A stretch of DNA of 64,000 nucleotides from Leptospira sp. WS92.C1 (GCF_040833975.1 NZ_CP162130.1:3646001-3710000), one strand, 5' to 3'; positions 37,209 to 47,096 are shown, numbered from the stretch's first letter. A program made the numbers and translations. Notes: generated from the letters alone by a model not told the origin.

Positions 37209-37523
37209 TCAACCAGCTTGTTGCAACGTCTGAATACTTTCTAATTTTTCTTTTAACTTTTCTTTTTGTTTTCTAATTTCTAAATCGTTTTGTAAATTGA
37301 TCCAAAATTTATCCGACATGCCGAAAAATTTGGCCAATCGTAGAGACATATCAACGGTAACTTTTCTTTTATCATGAAGAATTTCAAGAATCGTGGATGT
37401 AGAGACGTGAAGTTCTTTGGCTAAACGATAAGGAGTAATTTCTAAAGGCTCAAGAAATTCTTCTCTTAATATTGCCGAGATAGTCGGAGTTGAAATTCGT
37501 TTTGTCTTCATATCCATCCTCAC
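37209..37523 (-). CDS. higA: HigA family antitoxin (XRE helix-turn-helix)
   Basis: Antitoxin and autorepressor of a type II toxin-antitoxin module. VapI/HigA pattern: RISTPTISAILREEFLEPLE, ITPYRLAKELHVSTSTILEI with the helix-turn-helix, then the DMSLRLAKFFGMSDKFWINLQ segment typical of HigA. The C-terminus is a charged helix. Two start codons are possible (37523 or 37511); the latter, MKTKRIS, resembles family N-termini. It follows the toxin by one base (toxin stop 37525), in the toxin-first order characteristic of higBA. Confidence 0.93.
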   Translation of the reverse strand: MRMDMKTKRISTPTISAILREEFLEPLEITPYRLAKELHVSTSTILEILHDKRKVTVDMSLRLAKFFGMSDKFWINLQNDLEIRKQKEKLKEKLESIQTLQQAG

Positions 37524-37524
37524 T

Positions 37525-37806
37525 TTAATGATAATCTACAATGGAAACTTCAAAACAATGACCCTGAGAAAATCGAAAAACGATTCTCCATTGTTTATTA
37601 ATTCTGATCGAATAGAAATCTTTTTTAGTATCTTTTAAATGTTCAAAGTTATTGGAAGGCGGAATTCGTAAATCTACCTCCTTTTCTGCGTTTTCAATTA
37701 ATAACAATTTTATTAAAGCCCTGCTTTGAATATCCGGCGGTAATTTCTTCGAAAACTCTTGATTAAAAATCTTTTCAGTGTCCTTGTCCCCAAATGACTT
37801 TATCAT
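37525..37806 (-). CDS. higB: HigB family toxin (RelE-like mRNA interferase)
   Basis: A 93-aa RelE/HigB-fold ribosome-dependent mRNA endonuclease. Family features: MIKSFGDKDTEKIF at the N-terminus, a leucine-rich helix, LRIPPSNNFEHLKDTKKDFY, SIRINKQWRIVFRF and a terminal VSIVDYH with the histidine usual in this group. It appears intact. The pair sits between two 60-bp direct repeats. Confidence 0.94.
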   Translation of the reverse strand: MIKSFGDKDTEKIFNQEFSKKLPPDIQSRALIKLLLIENAEKEVDLRIPPSNNFEHLKDTKKDFYSIRINKQWRIVFRFSQGHCFEVSIVDYH

Positions 37807-37936
37807 TTACCATATATTCGAATTGCAGATATATCCGTCAATCAGATATATTTTTAACTCACAATTGTTTTAAAGAAAGAAATATTTTTTTCACTCGGAT
37901 ATTTCAAATGAGGACACTTCGATTTTGTTCTTTGAC

Positions 37937-37995
37937 GGACTTCAAGTCCCGGTCAACAAATTTTTCGAAAGAATTACTTTGTCGGAACAATCGAT
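37937..37995. repeat. right direct repeat flanking higBA
   Basis: Matches 37051-37110 in the same orientation. A further palindrome of the same kind, CGGGACTTCAAGTCCCG (38035-38051), follows. The rest of 37807-38173 has no supported gene. Confidence 0.8.
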
Positions 37996-38034
37996 GAAAA
38001 AAGAATTTGATTTTTCTGTGAAAAAGAGTTAGAA

Positions 38035-38051
38035 CGGGACTTCAAGTCCCG
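38035..38051. repeat. 17-bp perfect palindrome
   Basis: CGGGACTTCAAGTCCCG, an 8-bp perfect stem around one C; it shares its core with the ends of the two 60-bp repeats at 37051 and 37937. Confidence 0.7.
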
Positions 38052-38173
38052 AGATAAAAAAATTGTTTCGGTCGATTCAAAAATTCAAAACTGTCGCGAA
38101 AGCGAACCACTCGAAACGTAGTAGTAGAAGAAAGAACACGGACATATCTGCGATTTTGAATCTGGTTCGAATT

Positions 38174-38509
38174 TTAATATTTCGCGAGCGAAGAATCCAC
38201 TTCGTCCGAATAGAGTAAAATTCCGCCTTCTACGTTATGAACCTGAGCAAACCCGAACTGTTTTAAAATCCCGCAAGCCATACCGGAACGCGCGCCGGAA
38301 CGACAGTAAACAATCACTTCTTTTCCGGATTCTTTCCAAGAATTGATTTCCACTAAACGTCTTGAAAGTTCTCCAATGGGAATCAAAAGATCCGTTCCTT
38401 CGATTGTGCTGATTTCGACTTCATTTGAATTTCTTACATCAAGCAGATAGAACAAATCTTTTCCGTCTTTTCTTAGATCCAATCTGTTTTTTAATTCTTT
38501 TGGGGTCAT
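38174..38509 (-). CDS. rhodanese-domain sulfurtransferase
   Basis: Single rhodanese domain, 111 aa, cytoplasmic. The active-site loop is VIVYCRSGARSGMA with the catalytic Cys starting a C-R-S-G-A-R loop, the size used by thiosulfate or persulfide sulfurtransferases. The N-terminal FYLLDVRNSNEVEISTIEGT matches the conserved rhodanese entry motif (LLDVR...E...G). Sulfur donor unknown. The ABC-F gene lies upstream on the same strand, about 97 bp away. Confidence 0.9.
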   Translation of the reverse strand: MTPKELKNRLDLRKDGKDLFYLLDVRNSNEVEISTIEGTDLLIPIGELSRRLVEINSWKESGKEVIVYCRSGARSGMACGILKQFGFAQVHNVEGGILLYSDEVDSSLAKY

Positions 38510-38605
38510 ATGAAACGATTCCTTGATTTATAAAAATAGAATCTAGTCTGAGCAGTTTTTTTGTTAAAAACCATTTCGAATCTTCAACGATTCTCGGCTT
38601 ACCCT

Positions 38606-40540
38606 TTAGACTGTTCCGGAAAGTTCTTCTAACTCTAGCTGAAGAGATTCCCACTCTAGGGTTAAACGGGAAATTTCGTTTTTGGTTTCATTCAAGTTAT
38701 CCAATTCGAGCTGATAACTTCGATTTTTAAAAAAACCGGGATCCGCCAAAACTTCTTCCAAGTTTTTTTTTGATTTTTCTAAAAGTTCTATCTTTGCTTC
38801 AATCTGTTCCAAATCTTTTTGGATTTTTTTGATCCGATTTTTATCCGCATTTTTTTTAGAACGGGTTTGACCCGAATCTTCCTTTTTAAGAGAAGAATTT
38901 CCGTTCTGCTGTGAAGGGGCAGTTTCTTCGAGATTGTATTTCAGATAATCGGCAAAGGTACAATTAAAATCTCGGATTTGGCCGTTATCAACGGATATAG
39001 TCCGATTACACAATTCCTTTAAGAATTCCGGATCGTGAGAGATGATCAATAGAGAACCTTCATAATCCATGAGAGCTCTTCTTAAATTGTCCCGAACAAC
39101 AAGATCCAAGTGATTGGTAGGCTCGTCCAAAAAAATAGAATTTGCCGGAAAACGGACGAGCAATGCAAGACGAAGTCGGCTCTGCTCTCCACCCGAAAGA
39201 AGTCCCGTTTGTTTATAAACGGAGTCATCGGAGAATGAAAAATAACCGAGCAAACTACGCGCCTGTTGTTCGGAAAGATCCGGATAGGCCGTCATCACGG
39301 TTTGCAAAAGATTTTTAGAAGTGTCCAGTTCGTCGTGATGATTTTGAGAAAAGTATCCGATCTTTGTCTTTGGCCCGTAATAAATCTTACCAGAAGTTAG
39401 TTTATGAATTTCTAATAAACATCGTAAAAACGTGGATTTACCGGCCCCGTTCGGACCCACAATAGCGATCTTATCTCCTGCGGAAATTTCAAGATTGGCA
39501 TCGCTAAAAACATAAGGAGGTTTTCCGGAATAAGAAAACGCACCGTCTTCGATTCTGGCGGTAATTCTACCCGTAGAAATAAAGTTGAATTTATAATCCG
39601 ATTTGGAATTCCAAAAGGATTCTTGAGGCGCTTCTACCCTATCTCGTTTTTCGAGTTTTTTGAGAGCGGATTGAACCTGTCTCGCCTTTGTAGCCTGAGC
39701 CCGAAAACGATCGATCCATTCCATTCTCTTTTTGAGATACGATTCTTCCTTTTCAAATTGAGTCTGAAGTTTTTCTTGAAGTTCGTTCTTATGTTCGAAA
39801 TATTCCTCTAAGGTTCCTCGAAACTCAATGACTCCGGAAGGAGAAAGTTCCGCAATCGTATCACAGGTTGAATTTAGGAATTCCGGATCGTGAGTGACCA
39901 AAACAAAGGATTGCGAAGTGGAATTGAGATATTCCGCAAGCCATTCCTTGGACGCGTTGTCCAAATGATTCGTGGGCTCGTCTAACAAGAGTAAATTGCC
40001 CGGATTTAGAAGCGTAATTGCAAGACCGAGTCTATGCTGATAACCCGGAGAAAATTCTTTCACCTTCATTTCCATTTGAACGTTGGAAAACCCGAGTCCG
40101 CCTAAAATTTTGCGCGCTTTGGATTCCAATTCGTGAACTCCGTATGTGAACGCGTATTCTTCCAAGGAACTTTGTTCATTCAAAAGAGAGTTAAATTCCG
40201 CAGAATCATGAGGAATGATATCGAACTTATGATTGATTGTTTTATGACGTTCGGAATATTCCCGATAATGTTTATGTTTTGCTAATGCAGTATAAATTAT
40301 CGAATCTTCAGGATCAAAATCGGGAATCTGTTGAAAAACGGATATCTCGGTATTTTTTGATCTCGAAACACTTCCGCTGTCCGGAATGAACTTCCCTTCC
40401 GCCATCCGAAAGAGTGTGGATTTCCCGGAACCATTAGGACCAACAAGGCAAACACGAGCTCCCGTCTTGATATGCCAGGAGAATCCTTCAAACAATACAG
40501 AGGATGCGTATTGGTGTTTTATGTCGATGAATTGGAGCAA
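38606..40540 (-). CDS. ABC-F family ATPase (Uup/YheS-like)
   Basis: Cytosolic tandem-ATPase protein of 644 aa without membrane segments. Two nucleotide-binding domains are present: first Walker A GPNGSGKSTLFRM with LLLLDEPTNHLD, second Walker A GPNGAGKSTFLRC with SGGEQSRLRLALLVRFPANS and IFLDEPTNHLD. The inter-domain linker (about 240-320) is charged and helical, and a C-terminal coiled coil (about 560-640) resembles the DNA- or ribosome-binding tail of Uup. ABC-F proteins act on ribosomes in translation control or antibiotic protection; which applies is not visible. Confidence 0.92.
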   Translation of the reverse strand: MLQFIDIKHQYASSVLFEGFSWHIKTGARVCLVGPNGSGKSTLFRMAEGKFIPDSGSVSRSKNTEISVFQQIPDFDPEDSIIYTALAKHKHYREYSERHKTINHKFDIIPHDSAEFNSLLNEQSSLEEYAFTYGVHELESKARKILGGLGFSNVQMEMKVKEFSPGYQHRLGLAITLLNPGNLLLLDEPTNHLDNASKEWLAEYLNSTSQSFVLVTHDPEFLNSTCDTIAELSPSGVIEFRGTLEEYFEHKNELQEKLQTQFEKEESYLKKRMEWIDRFRAQATKARQVQSALKKLEKRDRVEAPQESFWNSKSDYKFNFISTGRITARIEDGAFSYSGKPPYVFSDANLEISAGDKIAIVGPNGAGKSTFLRCLLEIHKLTSGKIYYGPKTKIGYFSQNHHDELDTSKNLLQTVMTAYPDLSEQQARSLLGYFSFSDDSVYKQTGLLSGGEQSRLRLALLVRFPANSIFLDEPTNHLDLVVRDNLRRALMDYEGSLLIISHDPEFLKELCNRTISVDNGQIRDFNCTFADYLKYNLEETAPSQQNGNSSLKKEDSGQTRSKKNADKNRIKKIQKDLEQIEAKIELLEKSKKNLEEVLADPGFFKNRSYQLELDNLNETKNEISRLTLEWESLQLELEELSGTV

Positions 40541-40623
40541 GGATTGAGAGATTTAGAAAGGTTCGAAAGAGGGGCAAAGGCCGGAATCCGTCACAAAGGG
40601 ACGGACCGGAAAGCAGAAATAAA

Positions 40624-40794
40624 TTATTTCTTACCCTTTGCTGCTAATTCGTCAAGTCTAGCGTTTAGATGGAGAATGTATTTACTGGAAGAGCCGTTCA
40701 TCTTTTCTTTGGAAGTTTGAATCGCAGAGTTGATCTCCGCTACGGTCATCTTGTTGATTTTTTTGTTTTTCTTTTCTTGTGTTTCTTCAGCCAT
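40624..40794 (-). CDS. small conserved-looking charged protein
   Basis: A 56-residue Lys/Glu-rich protein starting MAEETQEKKNKKINKMTVAE and containing a likely amphipathic helix up to LNARLDELAAKGKK. The ATG at 40794 is preceded by AGGAAA with 5 bases between, which supports it over a longer upstream open frame. No domain recognised; the hydrophilic helix suggests a small cytoplasmic protein or a nucleic-acid-associated one. It lies next to a dispersed-repeat copy at 40814. Confidence 0.6.
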   Translation of the reverse strand: MAEETQEKKNKKINKMTVAEINSAIQTSKEKMNGSSSKYILHLNARLDELAAKGKK

Positions 40795-40813
40795 AGTTTC
40801 CTGCCAAATAATC

Positions 40814-40897
40814 TTACAGCGCGTTCTAAAATTGAATTCAATTCTATCAGAAAAGCGTCGCTGCAAGAACTTGTCCCAAATATGGGCAAGTTCTTAT
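40814..40897. repeat. dispersed repeat, copy 1 of 3
   Basis: Shares the order TTACAGCGCGT, TATCAGAAA, GCTGCAAGA, TGTCCCAAAT/ATGGGCA hairpin, TTCTTAT with copies at 59829-59914 and 59991-60076. It lies directly upstream of the 56-aa gene. Confidence 0.65.
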
Positions 40898-41091
40898 GCC
40901 AGATTTTTCGGATTAGGGCGTTTCGACAATCGATTTTAGGGTAAAGTCCTCGTATTTCGTCAAAGATCTTCTTTGGGTCGGAACTCCGGAAGAAAGTCCC
41001 CGGTAGAAACGGAGCCACTCGAATTCGACAAAAAAGCAAATCCACTTTCCATTGTATATTTTTGAAAACGAAAGTCCTTTCTTTTAGAAAT

Positions 41092-41114
41092 ATTTGTGGG
41101 AACTCCCCACAAAT
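41092..41114. repeat. perfect palindrome related to the GTAGGAACTCC family
   Basis: Nine-base arms ATTTGTGGG and CCCACAAAT around AACTC. The GGAACTCC core is the same as in the TGTAGGAACTCCTACA copies. Other relatives are at 41218-41231 and 41292-41305 (inverted). Nothing else is recognisable in 40898-41474. Confidence 0.6.
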
Positions 41115-41474
41115 CCAGAATCCAGACGAAGGTTTGAAAGACTTAATACGACATAATATTATTATCTATATCCATTCTTTAAAAATTCGAACAATCTTTT
41201 GCATAACTTCGCCAAAAGTAGGAACTCCTAGAAATTGCCTTTTCGGCAAATTTCTCCAATTTGAAGAATCTTTCTGATAGGAAACGCAAACGTAAGAGTT
41301 CCTACTTTTTGAATTCAGAACAAAATCCAGAAGAAAAGAAAAACACAAAAAATTCTCTCTAAAAACCAAAACTACCTCCAAAATTCGCATCGATCGACAA
41401 CAGAAAAAGCACTGAATTTTTAGTTTCTTTTCCTTCTTTAAAAATTCAAAAAGGAAAGAATCCGGAGTTCGTAT

Positions 41475-41921
41475 ATGATTCAAAATTTCTTTTTTACACG
41501 AGAATCCATCTCACCTCTTTTTTTAAGGATCGGAATCGCAATCTGCATATTTCCTCACGGAGCACAAAAACTTTTAGGATGGTTTGGAGGGGTGGGTTAC
41601 GAAGCCTCCATGGACTTTTTTGTAAACACCGCCGGATTTCCGACCATTCTCGCGATCCTTGCAATTGCCGCGGAATTTTTTGGATCGATCGCCCTTGTTT
41701 TTGGGTTTTTTACTAGATTCGCTGCCTTTGGAATTACAGCTACATTATCGGTTGCGGGATGGACACACAAAGAGATTGGATTTTTCATGAACTGGTTTGG
41801 AAATCAAGGAGGAGAAGGTTTTGAATATCATATTCTCGTCATTTCCATGGGACTTGCGCTTTTCTTTTTCGGTGGAGGCTCCTGGTCCTTAGATTCCTGG
41901 ATTTCCAATCATTTGGACTGA
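41475..41921 (+). CDS. DoxX family membrane protein
   Basis: A 148-aa DoxX/DoxD-like protein with four transmembrane helices. Typical features: LFLRIGIAICIFPHGAQKLL (first helix with conserved HG), GWFGGVGYEASMDFF, AAEFFGSIALVFGFFTRFAA and a last helix near ISMGLALFFFGGGSWSLD. Members take part in redox or oxidative-stress functions, sometimes with thiol oxidases, but no partner is near. Long non-coding, palindrome-rich DNA precedes it. Confidence 0.88.
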   Translation: MIQNFFFTRESISPLFLRIGIAICIFPHGAQKLLGWFGGVGYEASMDFFVNTAGFPTILAILAIAAEFFGSIALVFGFFTRFAAFGITATLSVAGWTHKEIGFFMNWFGNQGGEGFEYHILVISMGLALFFFGGGSWSLDSWISNHLD

Positions 41922-42087
41922 AAATCAAAAATCTTGAATATTCCAATGTGCCTCAAAACTAGGATCGCTCGCAATGCAAAAGTAAAATTCGCTTCAAAAT
42001 TCTTTTCTTGTTATATCTGGAAACTATTTTGATTTTCCGGGAGCGTCTAAAAGAAAAATCATTCTACTTGTTTACTGTTCATAATGA

Positions 42088-42125
42088 AAAAGCCGGATGA
42101 AGAATGTCTCTTCAAACCGGCTTTT
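42088..42125. terminator. strong intrinsic terminator
   Basis: Stem AAAAGCCGG/CCGGCTTTT with an extended inner stem TGAAGA/TCTTCA. It lies 25 bp after the FecR gene stop on the minus strand and is symmetrical enough to act also for the DoxX gene. Confidence 0.8.
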
Positions 42126-42149
42126 AAATTTTAGGATTGGAGTGAAAAA

Positions 42150-43205
42150 TCAGTATTTAATCTTATCTACTGCTTCTTCATTCAAGATGTAAGAACCTTT
42201 CAGCGTTTGAACGACTAACTTACCCCTTTTCTGAGAAACCACAACCCCTCTCAACTCTCTTCCGTCTTTCATGATGATATGCTCGATGTTCAGATCATAA
42301 ATTTTGCTCAATTCTTCTTCTGTTTTTGCAGATTTCAGATTCTGCACATCGGAAAGAAGTTCTCTATCCAGAGTTCCCAGATTCTTTTTCATATCTTTAT
42401 AATCTGGAAGAGTTGCGTTTACTTTGGATAAATCCACCGATTCGACTTCTCCGTCTTGATTGACAGTTACAAGTTTTGAGGCTTCCAAGATATAAACTTT
42501 TTTAGAAACGTTAAGCGAAGTGACTTCGACCGCACCTGCCGCAACAAACACTACGGATTCGCTCTCACTTGCACTTACTTCAAAAGAAGTTCCTCGAACG
42601 GCCGCAACGGCGGAAGGAGTTTCTACATAGTAGTTGCTTCCCTTTCTTTCCTTTTCGACTACGTTTAAGATTCTACCTGCTGCTAAATTCATTCGAATTT
42701 GAGATCCATTGTTATCTCTCAGTTCTTTGAGAATGAGTTTAGTATTTTCTTTTACTCGAATCACACTTGAGTCGGTTAGACCGATGTCCACAGCTCCACC
42801 GGCTTTTGTAAGAATGATATCAGACTCATTCAAAAGGTCGCCTTGGTGGAGTTTCGATTCCACATCTCTCATTACCAACGCCTCACCTTTGACAAAAACA
42901 ACCGCCGCTCTTAGCGGTGTTCCTTGCGCAATTTGAGATTCGGTTTTCGGGGTACGAAGGGCAAACCATGCTCCTCCGATCGCAATCAATATTGCTGCCG
43001 CAGCAGCAAGCCATCCTGTTTTTGAAAAGTTAAGAATTTTTGTTTCAGTCGAAATACTCATTATTTTGTCCTCCACGATAAAGCGGGGCTTCATTCCGAT
43101 CCAATTCGGATCGAAAGCCGGGAGTTGAGATACAGAGCCCTTTTTCTTTTGATTCAGGAGCTGTCTATATCCTTCAAATTCGGGAGTATTGGTGTTATTT
43201 TTCAT
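42150..43205 (-). CDS. FecR-domain membrane protein, putative anti-sigma/sensor
   Basis: A 351-aa protein: a short N-terminal cytoplasmic part (about 1-60), one transmembrane helix (about 64-82, GWLAAAAAILIAIGGAWFAL), then an extracytoplasmic FecR domain (about 100-240, with VDIGLTDSSVIRVKENTKLILKEL and TPSAVAAVRGTSFEV). A C-terminal module (about 300-351) contains IIMKDGRELRGVVVSQ, similar to the N-terminus of the DUF5683 protein at 44030. It lies downstream of the ECF sigma gene; together they resemble a sigma/FecR regulatory pair. FecR-domain lipoproteins and membrane proteins are frequent in Leptospira. Confidence 0.82.
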   Translation of the reverse strand: MKNNTNTPEFEGYRQLLNQKKKGSVSQLPAFDPNWIGMKPRFIVEDKIMSISTETKILNFSKTGWLAAAAAILIAIGGAWFALRTPKTESQIAQGTPLRAAVVFVKGEALVMRDVESKLHQGDLLNESDIILTKAGGAVDIGLTDSSVIRVKENTKLILKELRDNNGSQIRMNLAAGRILNVVEKERKGSNYYVETPSAVAAVRGTSFEVSASESESVVFVAAGAVEVTSLNVSKKVYILEASKLVTVNQDGEVESVDLSKVNATLPDYKDMKKNLGTLDRELLSDVQNLKSAKTEEELSKIYDLNIEHIIMKDGRELRGVVVSQKRGKLVVQTLKGSYILNEEAVDKIKY

Positions 43206-43371
43206 ATTTCATTCTTCCCGGGTCTGCGATTCAATCCGTTCCCGCTTCCTGCTTGTTAAAACAAACCAGCAAAGGCAATTTGAGCTTTTTTTCTATATTT
43301 TTGTTTTTTTTTATTCTCTTTAAGTCCGAGTTACCTATATTTCATACTATAAGACGGTAGGAAATAAGTCT

Positions 43372-43992
43372 TTATATATAATTTCCGGGCTGAAAGCCTC
43401 TTTTTTTCCCTTCTTGTGCCAAAGCTTTTTCAGCTCTTTCAATCAATCGCGAAACTCCGGAAATACTCATTCCCAGGATTTTTGAGATTTCATCCAATTT
43501 CAGATCCTGCTGATATCTTAACAGAAGTGCTTCTTTATATTCAACAGAAATTGCATCTAAAAGCGAATCCATTGTATCTTTGACATCAGATTGATCCATT
43601 TTTTCCATGATCGAAGATTCCGGACTTGGGGACTTAGAAGCAAAACTATTCCCCGTATCCTCCCCAACCAAAGAAACATTTCTTTGATAATAGGACTTTG
43701 CGTGGTTAATAATTAAATTCCTGGCGATTCGGAATAAAATCATTCTGCAAGAAGTCGGATCAGGAATTTCTTTACTTTCATAATACCGAAAAAAGTTTAG
43801 AAAAGAATCGTGCAGAATATCCTGCGCAGAATTTTCGTCATAAAACGATTTTTTTATATAATGAAATAAATCATCTTTATTGTGGTTGTAGAGTTTTTCC
43901 AACTCGGAGGTGTGTGCCACAGTAAGATAGGATCGCTGATTACTACTTGTTTTTTCAAGCAAAAAGATATTTTCTTGTAGAAAAGATAACAA
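43372..43992 (-). CDS. ECF-type RNA polymerase sigma factor
   Basis: Sigma-70 family factor of about 206 aa (possibly shorter, since the outermost start is a TTG with no clear ribosome-binding site). Region 2 includes [20 protein letters not shown] and FFRYYESK; region 4 includes [20 protein letters not shown] and [20 protein letters not shown] with the helix-turn-helix. Its promoter region is shared with the divergent gene at 44030 (37 bp between starts). It probably controls itself, the FecR protein and perhaps the divergent gene. Signal unknown. Confidence 0.85.
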   Translation of the reverse strand: MLSFLQENIFLLEKTSSNQRSYLTVAHTSELEKLYNHNKDDLFHYIKKSFYDENSAQDILHDSFLNFFRYYESKEIPDPTSCRMILFRIARNLIINHAKSYYQRNVSLVGEDTGNSFASKSPSPESSIMEKMDQSDVKDTMDSLLDAISVEYKEALLLRYQQDLKLDEISKILGMSISGVSRLIERAEKALAQEGKKRGFQPGNYI

Positions 43993-44029
43993 ACAAAAAT
44001 TGATGATTAAGAACCGGAATTAAAATTAT

Positions 44030-44845
44030 ATGTCGCGAATATCGAAAATGGCACGATTCTTTGGAGTATTTCTTTTTTTCGCAATCTCTCTTCCCATTGC
44101 CGCGAGTACCGTAATCTTAAAAAATGGAAAAACCATTCAAGGAAAAATTGTAAATCAATCCAGAACCGAGGTTCAAATCGAAGTAAACGGAAAAGTACAA
44201 ACGATTCCCAAAACCGAAATTTCCGAAATCAATCTCAAAGATCCGAAAAAGGTAACGAATCAAAAAAAATCAGAGATCAAAACAGAAGAACTCTCTCCCG
44301 CTTGGAAAGATAATAAATGGACCTTAACCGCGAGGTCAGCGATACTTCCCGGTTGGGGTCAGTGGAAACTGGGACAAAAAAAGTGGGCCGTGATCAGCTT
44401 GGCGTTGTTTGCTGGTGCGACGATTTATCTATACCATTCCAAAGAAAAGGCCGACGAAGAAGCCACAAATTACAAAACCAATTCTATAGCTATTACGTCG
44501 GCTGCATTTTTAGATCCGAATCTCAATCCGATAACCACGGATGAGGCTGTGAGAGGGGCTGCATTAGTAACACGAATTCTGGTCACCGCCACCGCGACAA
44601 ATCCATACTTTAACAGCTATGCGGAAGCGACAAATCAATACAATCAAGCGCAGTGGTTTTTCGGCGCCGTATACGGCTTGCAATTGATTCACACGTTTTT
44701 ATTTGCCAGAGATTTCGAGAAAATGCAGTCATTATTATCGGATCCGAATCCGGAAGGATGGAGATTGAGCGCTTCTATGGTAAGAAGTCCCGTAACCGGA
44801 CTTACAGAAATTACACCGTCTGCGATGTATACGATAAAATTTTAA
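44030..44845 (+). CDS. DUF5683-type membrane protein with an SH3-like N-terminal module
   Basis: Exported/membrane protein of 271 aa. A signal peptide (about 1-25, ending IAAS) is followed by a module [40 protein letters not shown], and then by a DUF5683-like region with [16 protein letters not shown], hydrophobic helices and the C-terminal [20 protein letters not shown]. The module has the same K-[DN]-G-[RK]-x3-G pattern as the end of the FecR protein on the other side of the sigma gene. Function unknown; context suggests it belongs to the sigma regulon. Confidence 0.7.
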   Translation: MSRISKMARFFGVFLFFAISLPIAASTVILKNGKTIQGKIVNQSRTEVQIEVNGKVQTIPKTEISEINLKDPKKVTNQKKSEIKTEELSPAWKDNKWTLTARSAILPGWGQWKLGQKKWAVISLALFAGATIYLYHSKEKADEEATNYKTNSIAITSAAFLDPNLNPITTDEAVRGAALVTRILVTATATNPYFNSYAEATNQYNQAQWFFGAVYGLQLIHTFLFARDFEKMQSLLSDPNPEGWRLSASMVRSPVTGLTEITPSAMYTIKF

Positions 44846-45062
44846 ACCGAATCTCAATGTCTATTGTCGAACGCAAAAAAACGTCCGTCTCCGCAGATCC
44901 GAAATAGCCAAAGCCCTTTCCGGAACTTGAATGTTATCAGAGGCATGACGAATCCCAATTTAGATCGGCCAATCGATTGCGGGTATAAAACGTGATTGTG
45001 TCAGATTTCCATATCGTTGATTCCCAAAAATAGAAACTCAACTTATAGTTCAAGCCTTTGCT

Positions 45063-47096
45063 TTAAACGATCATCTTATCTTTTTCTTTGACCTTTACCT
45101 TACTGATCTCCTTACGAAAGTTTTCATAAGGATCCTCGTTGATAGAGGTAGAATGTACAGATTTTTTTCCGGAAGATGTATTTTGCGGTTCCGGTTTAGA
45201 GGCAAACCAGGAATCGATATACTTGATTACTTTAGACATCTTTTCAAATTGAAATTCTTCTTCCTTGACCCTCAATTTGTTTTCTAATATTTTTTTTCTT
45301 TCCGAGAAAACCTTATAGATTTCCCTAACGCGAGAACGAAAAGAATCATCCTCGGGATACAAAACGATCGAATCCGTTTTATCCCCCGTAGAATCGGCAA
45401 TGAGTATAAATTTCTCGCGGTCTATGATCTGTTGAATCAGTTCGGGAGAATAACCCTGAATTTCATAAAGAACGTCTTTCAAAACCGGCGGCGTTTTTTT
45501 CTCAAAATAAGAATGATTTAGAATATCAGAAAGTTTTGATCTCTGTTCTAAATTTCGAATCTGTTCCTCTTCTTTCAGACGCTCGGAAATTTTCCGCTGC
45601 TCCAATTTCATCGCAGCATCCTGATTTTTAGATCGTAAAATCGATTGTTCGTTTCTAATTTTTTCCTTTGCGGTTTGAAAAAACAAATCCTGAAACAATT
45701 TTGCGATTCCAAAAAAATCCAAAATCGGAAAATACCACGGAAAATACTCTACATATCCTTTTCTGAGAACCTTTCCATAATTTTTTACAAACTCTGAATC
45801 GCCGAATACGACTCGAATGGAGTCTTCGTTTTGTTCAATTAGATTGCGAATGCACAAAATTTTCCAGGCTTCTATTACAACCGTAATACCGGATAAACTT
45901 TTGATAATGGATTTAATTACCTCGGAATCCTTTCTCAAAAAAGAATGAATCGTAATTCCTTTTGTCTCCCAAGTTGAATATGCTAAATGCAGATCCTCGG
46001 TTAACAATTTTTTCAGATCCGTGGGGAGGGTTCTAAATTCTTCATCCGGAATAAACAAAACCGATTTATCCCATCTTACGCCGCGTTTTGCCAGATGGTC
46101 CGTCATCTCATGAAAACGGTTGCGAATATCCTCGTGATGAGAATGCTGCAAAGCGACATCAATTTCCTCGCTTAGGTTTCGAATGAGTTCGACGCCTATC
46201 AGATTTTTTTTCTGCTTTCGTTCGGGATCCGATTTGAAAGCTTTTTCGATCGCTTCCGCTCTTTTTTTACCAAACAAAGTCGTTGGGGGTTGAGAAGAAT
46301 CTTCGCGACGCATTCTCTCTTCGTGAGCAATTGTGATAAATTCGTCCGAAATCGCCCACTTATATTTTGGAAATATCCGTTTTTGATGATATTCATCTAC
46401 AAATTCAAATAAATCCCGAAGTTCCTTTACTTTTACAATCAGATATCCGTATTCCGGAATTTCGCGAATTCTACCCTTTTTGATCAATCCGTCCGTGACT
46501 TCAAGGAGCAGATCCTTTGCATAATCTATACTTAATGGAATTTTAATATTCGGATGTTTGAAATAAGATTCCGGATTAAAAAAGAGTTTCAATTTTTCTG
46601 GATTTTCTCCGTTAAAATCGGATTCCAAGTCTTCCCATAAGATTTCTTTACTCATAGGAGGAATTTTTTCAAGATAAGATAGAATAGAATTGATCGAAAG
46701 ATCGATCAATGAAAGATAAAGACGGGTAAGATCACCCAGCTCTACTTCGGAATAACCTACGTAACAAGGTTTGAATTTCAATTCGGATGTCGCAGGATTT
46801 ATATAAAAATAAGCGAACTGAAGAACAACTCCGTCCTCCAACAATCTTTTCACATGAAAAATAACCTCGGCAACCGTTAGCTCAGGAGCTTCCGGAACCG
46901 TCGATTCCACTTGAAATAAATTTTGAGACTTTGCGTTCTTATGACTGGTTTGAGATACAATCGCTTTATATACTGAGTGAGTAAGTCGGTCGTTTAAGTA
47001 ATAGCTGACTACTTCGTTAATTTTTTTAACTTTTAAGAAACTTTGAGACGTTGTGTTTCCGGAAACAAATGTTTGATTTACAAGGGGCTTCGACAT
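45063..47096 (-). CDS. large hypothetical protein with coiled coils
   Basis: A 677-residue cytosolic protein that I do not recognise. No signal peptide or clear membrane helix. Charged and helical, with likely coiled coils at about 505-545 ([20 protein letters not shown]) and about 600-640, and a Lys-rich C-terminus. A central region (about 340-470) has alternating strands and helices (for example [31 protein letters not shown]). It starts back-to-back with gpmI. It is long, gap-free and evenly composed, so it is a real gene, possibly genus-specific. Confidence 0.75.
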   Translation of the reverse strand: MSKPLVNQTFVSGNTTSQSFLKVKKINEVVSYYLNDRLTHSVYKAIVSQTSHKNAKSQNLFQVESTVPEAPELTVAEVIFHVKRLLEDGVVLQFAYFYINPATSELKFKPCYVGYSEVELGDLTRLYLSLIDLSINSILSYLEKIPPMSKEILWEDLESDFNGENPEKLKLFFNPESYFKHPNIKIPLSIDYAKDLLLEVTDGLIKKGRIREIPEYGYLIVKVKELRDLFEFVDEYHQKRIFPKYKWAISDEFITIAHEERMRREDSSQPPTTLFGKKRAEAIEKAFKSDPERKQKKNLIGVELIRNLSEEIDVALQHSHHEDIRNRFHEMTDHLAKRGVRWDKSVLFIPDEEFRTLPTDLKKLLTEDLHLAYSTWETKGITIHSFLRKDSEVIKSIIKSLSGITVVIEAWKILCIRNLIEQNEDSIRVVFGDSEFVKNYGKVLRKGYVEYFPWYFPILDFFGIAKLFQDLFFQTAKEKIRNEQSILRSKNQDAAMKLEQRKISERLKEEEQIRNLEQRSKLSDILNHSYFEKKTPPVLKDVLYEIQGYSPELIQQIIDREKFILIADSTGDKTDSIVLYPEDDSFRSRVREIYKVFSERKKILENKLRVKEEEFQFEKMSKVIKYIDSWFASKPEPQNTSSGKKSVHSTSINEDPYENFRKEISKVKVKEKDKMIV

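Noticed and set aside
37794..37997. Open frame of 67 codons across the right higBA flanking repeat
   Set aside because: It reads through the dispersed repeat, has no ribosome-binding site and no conserved-looking content.
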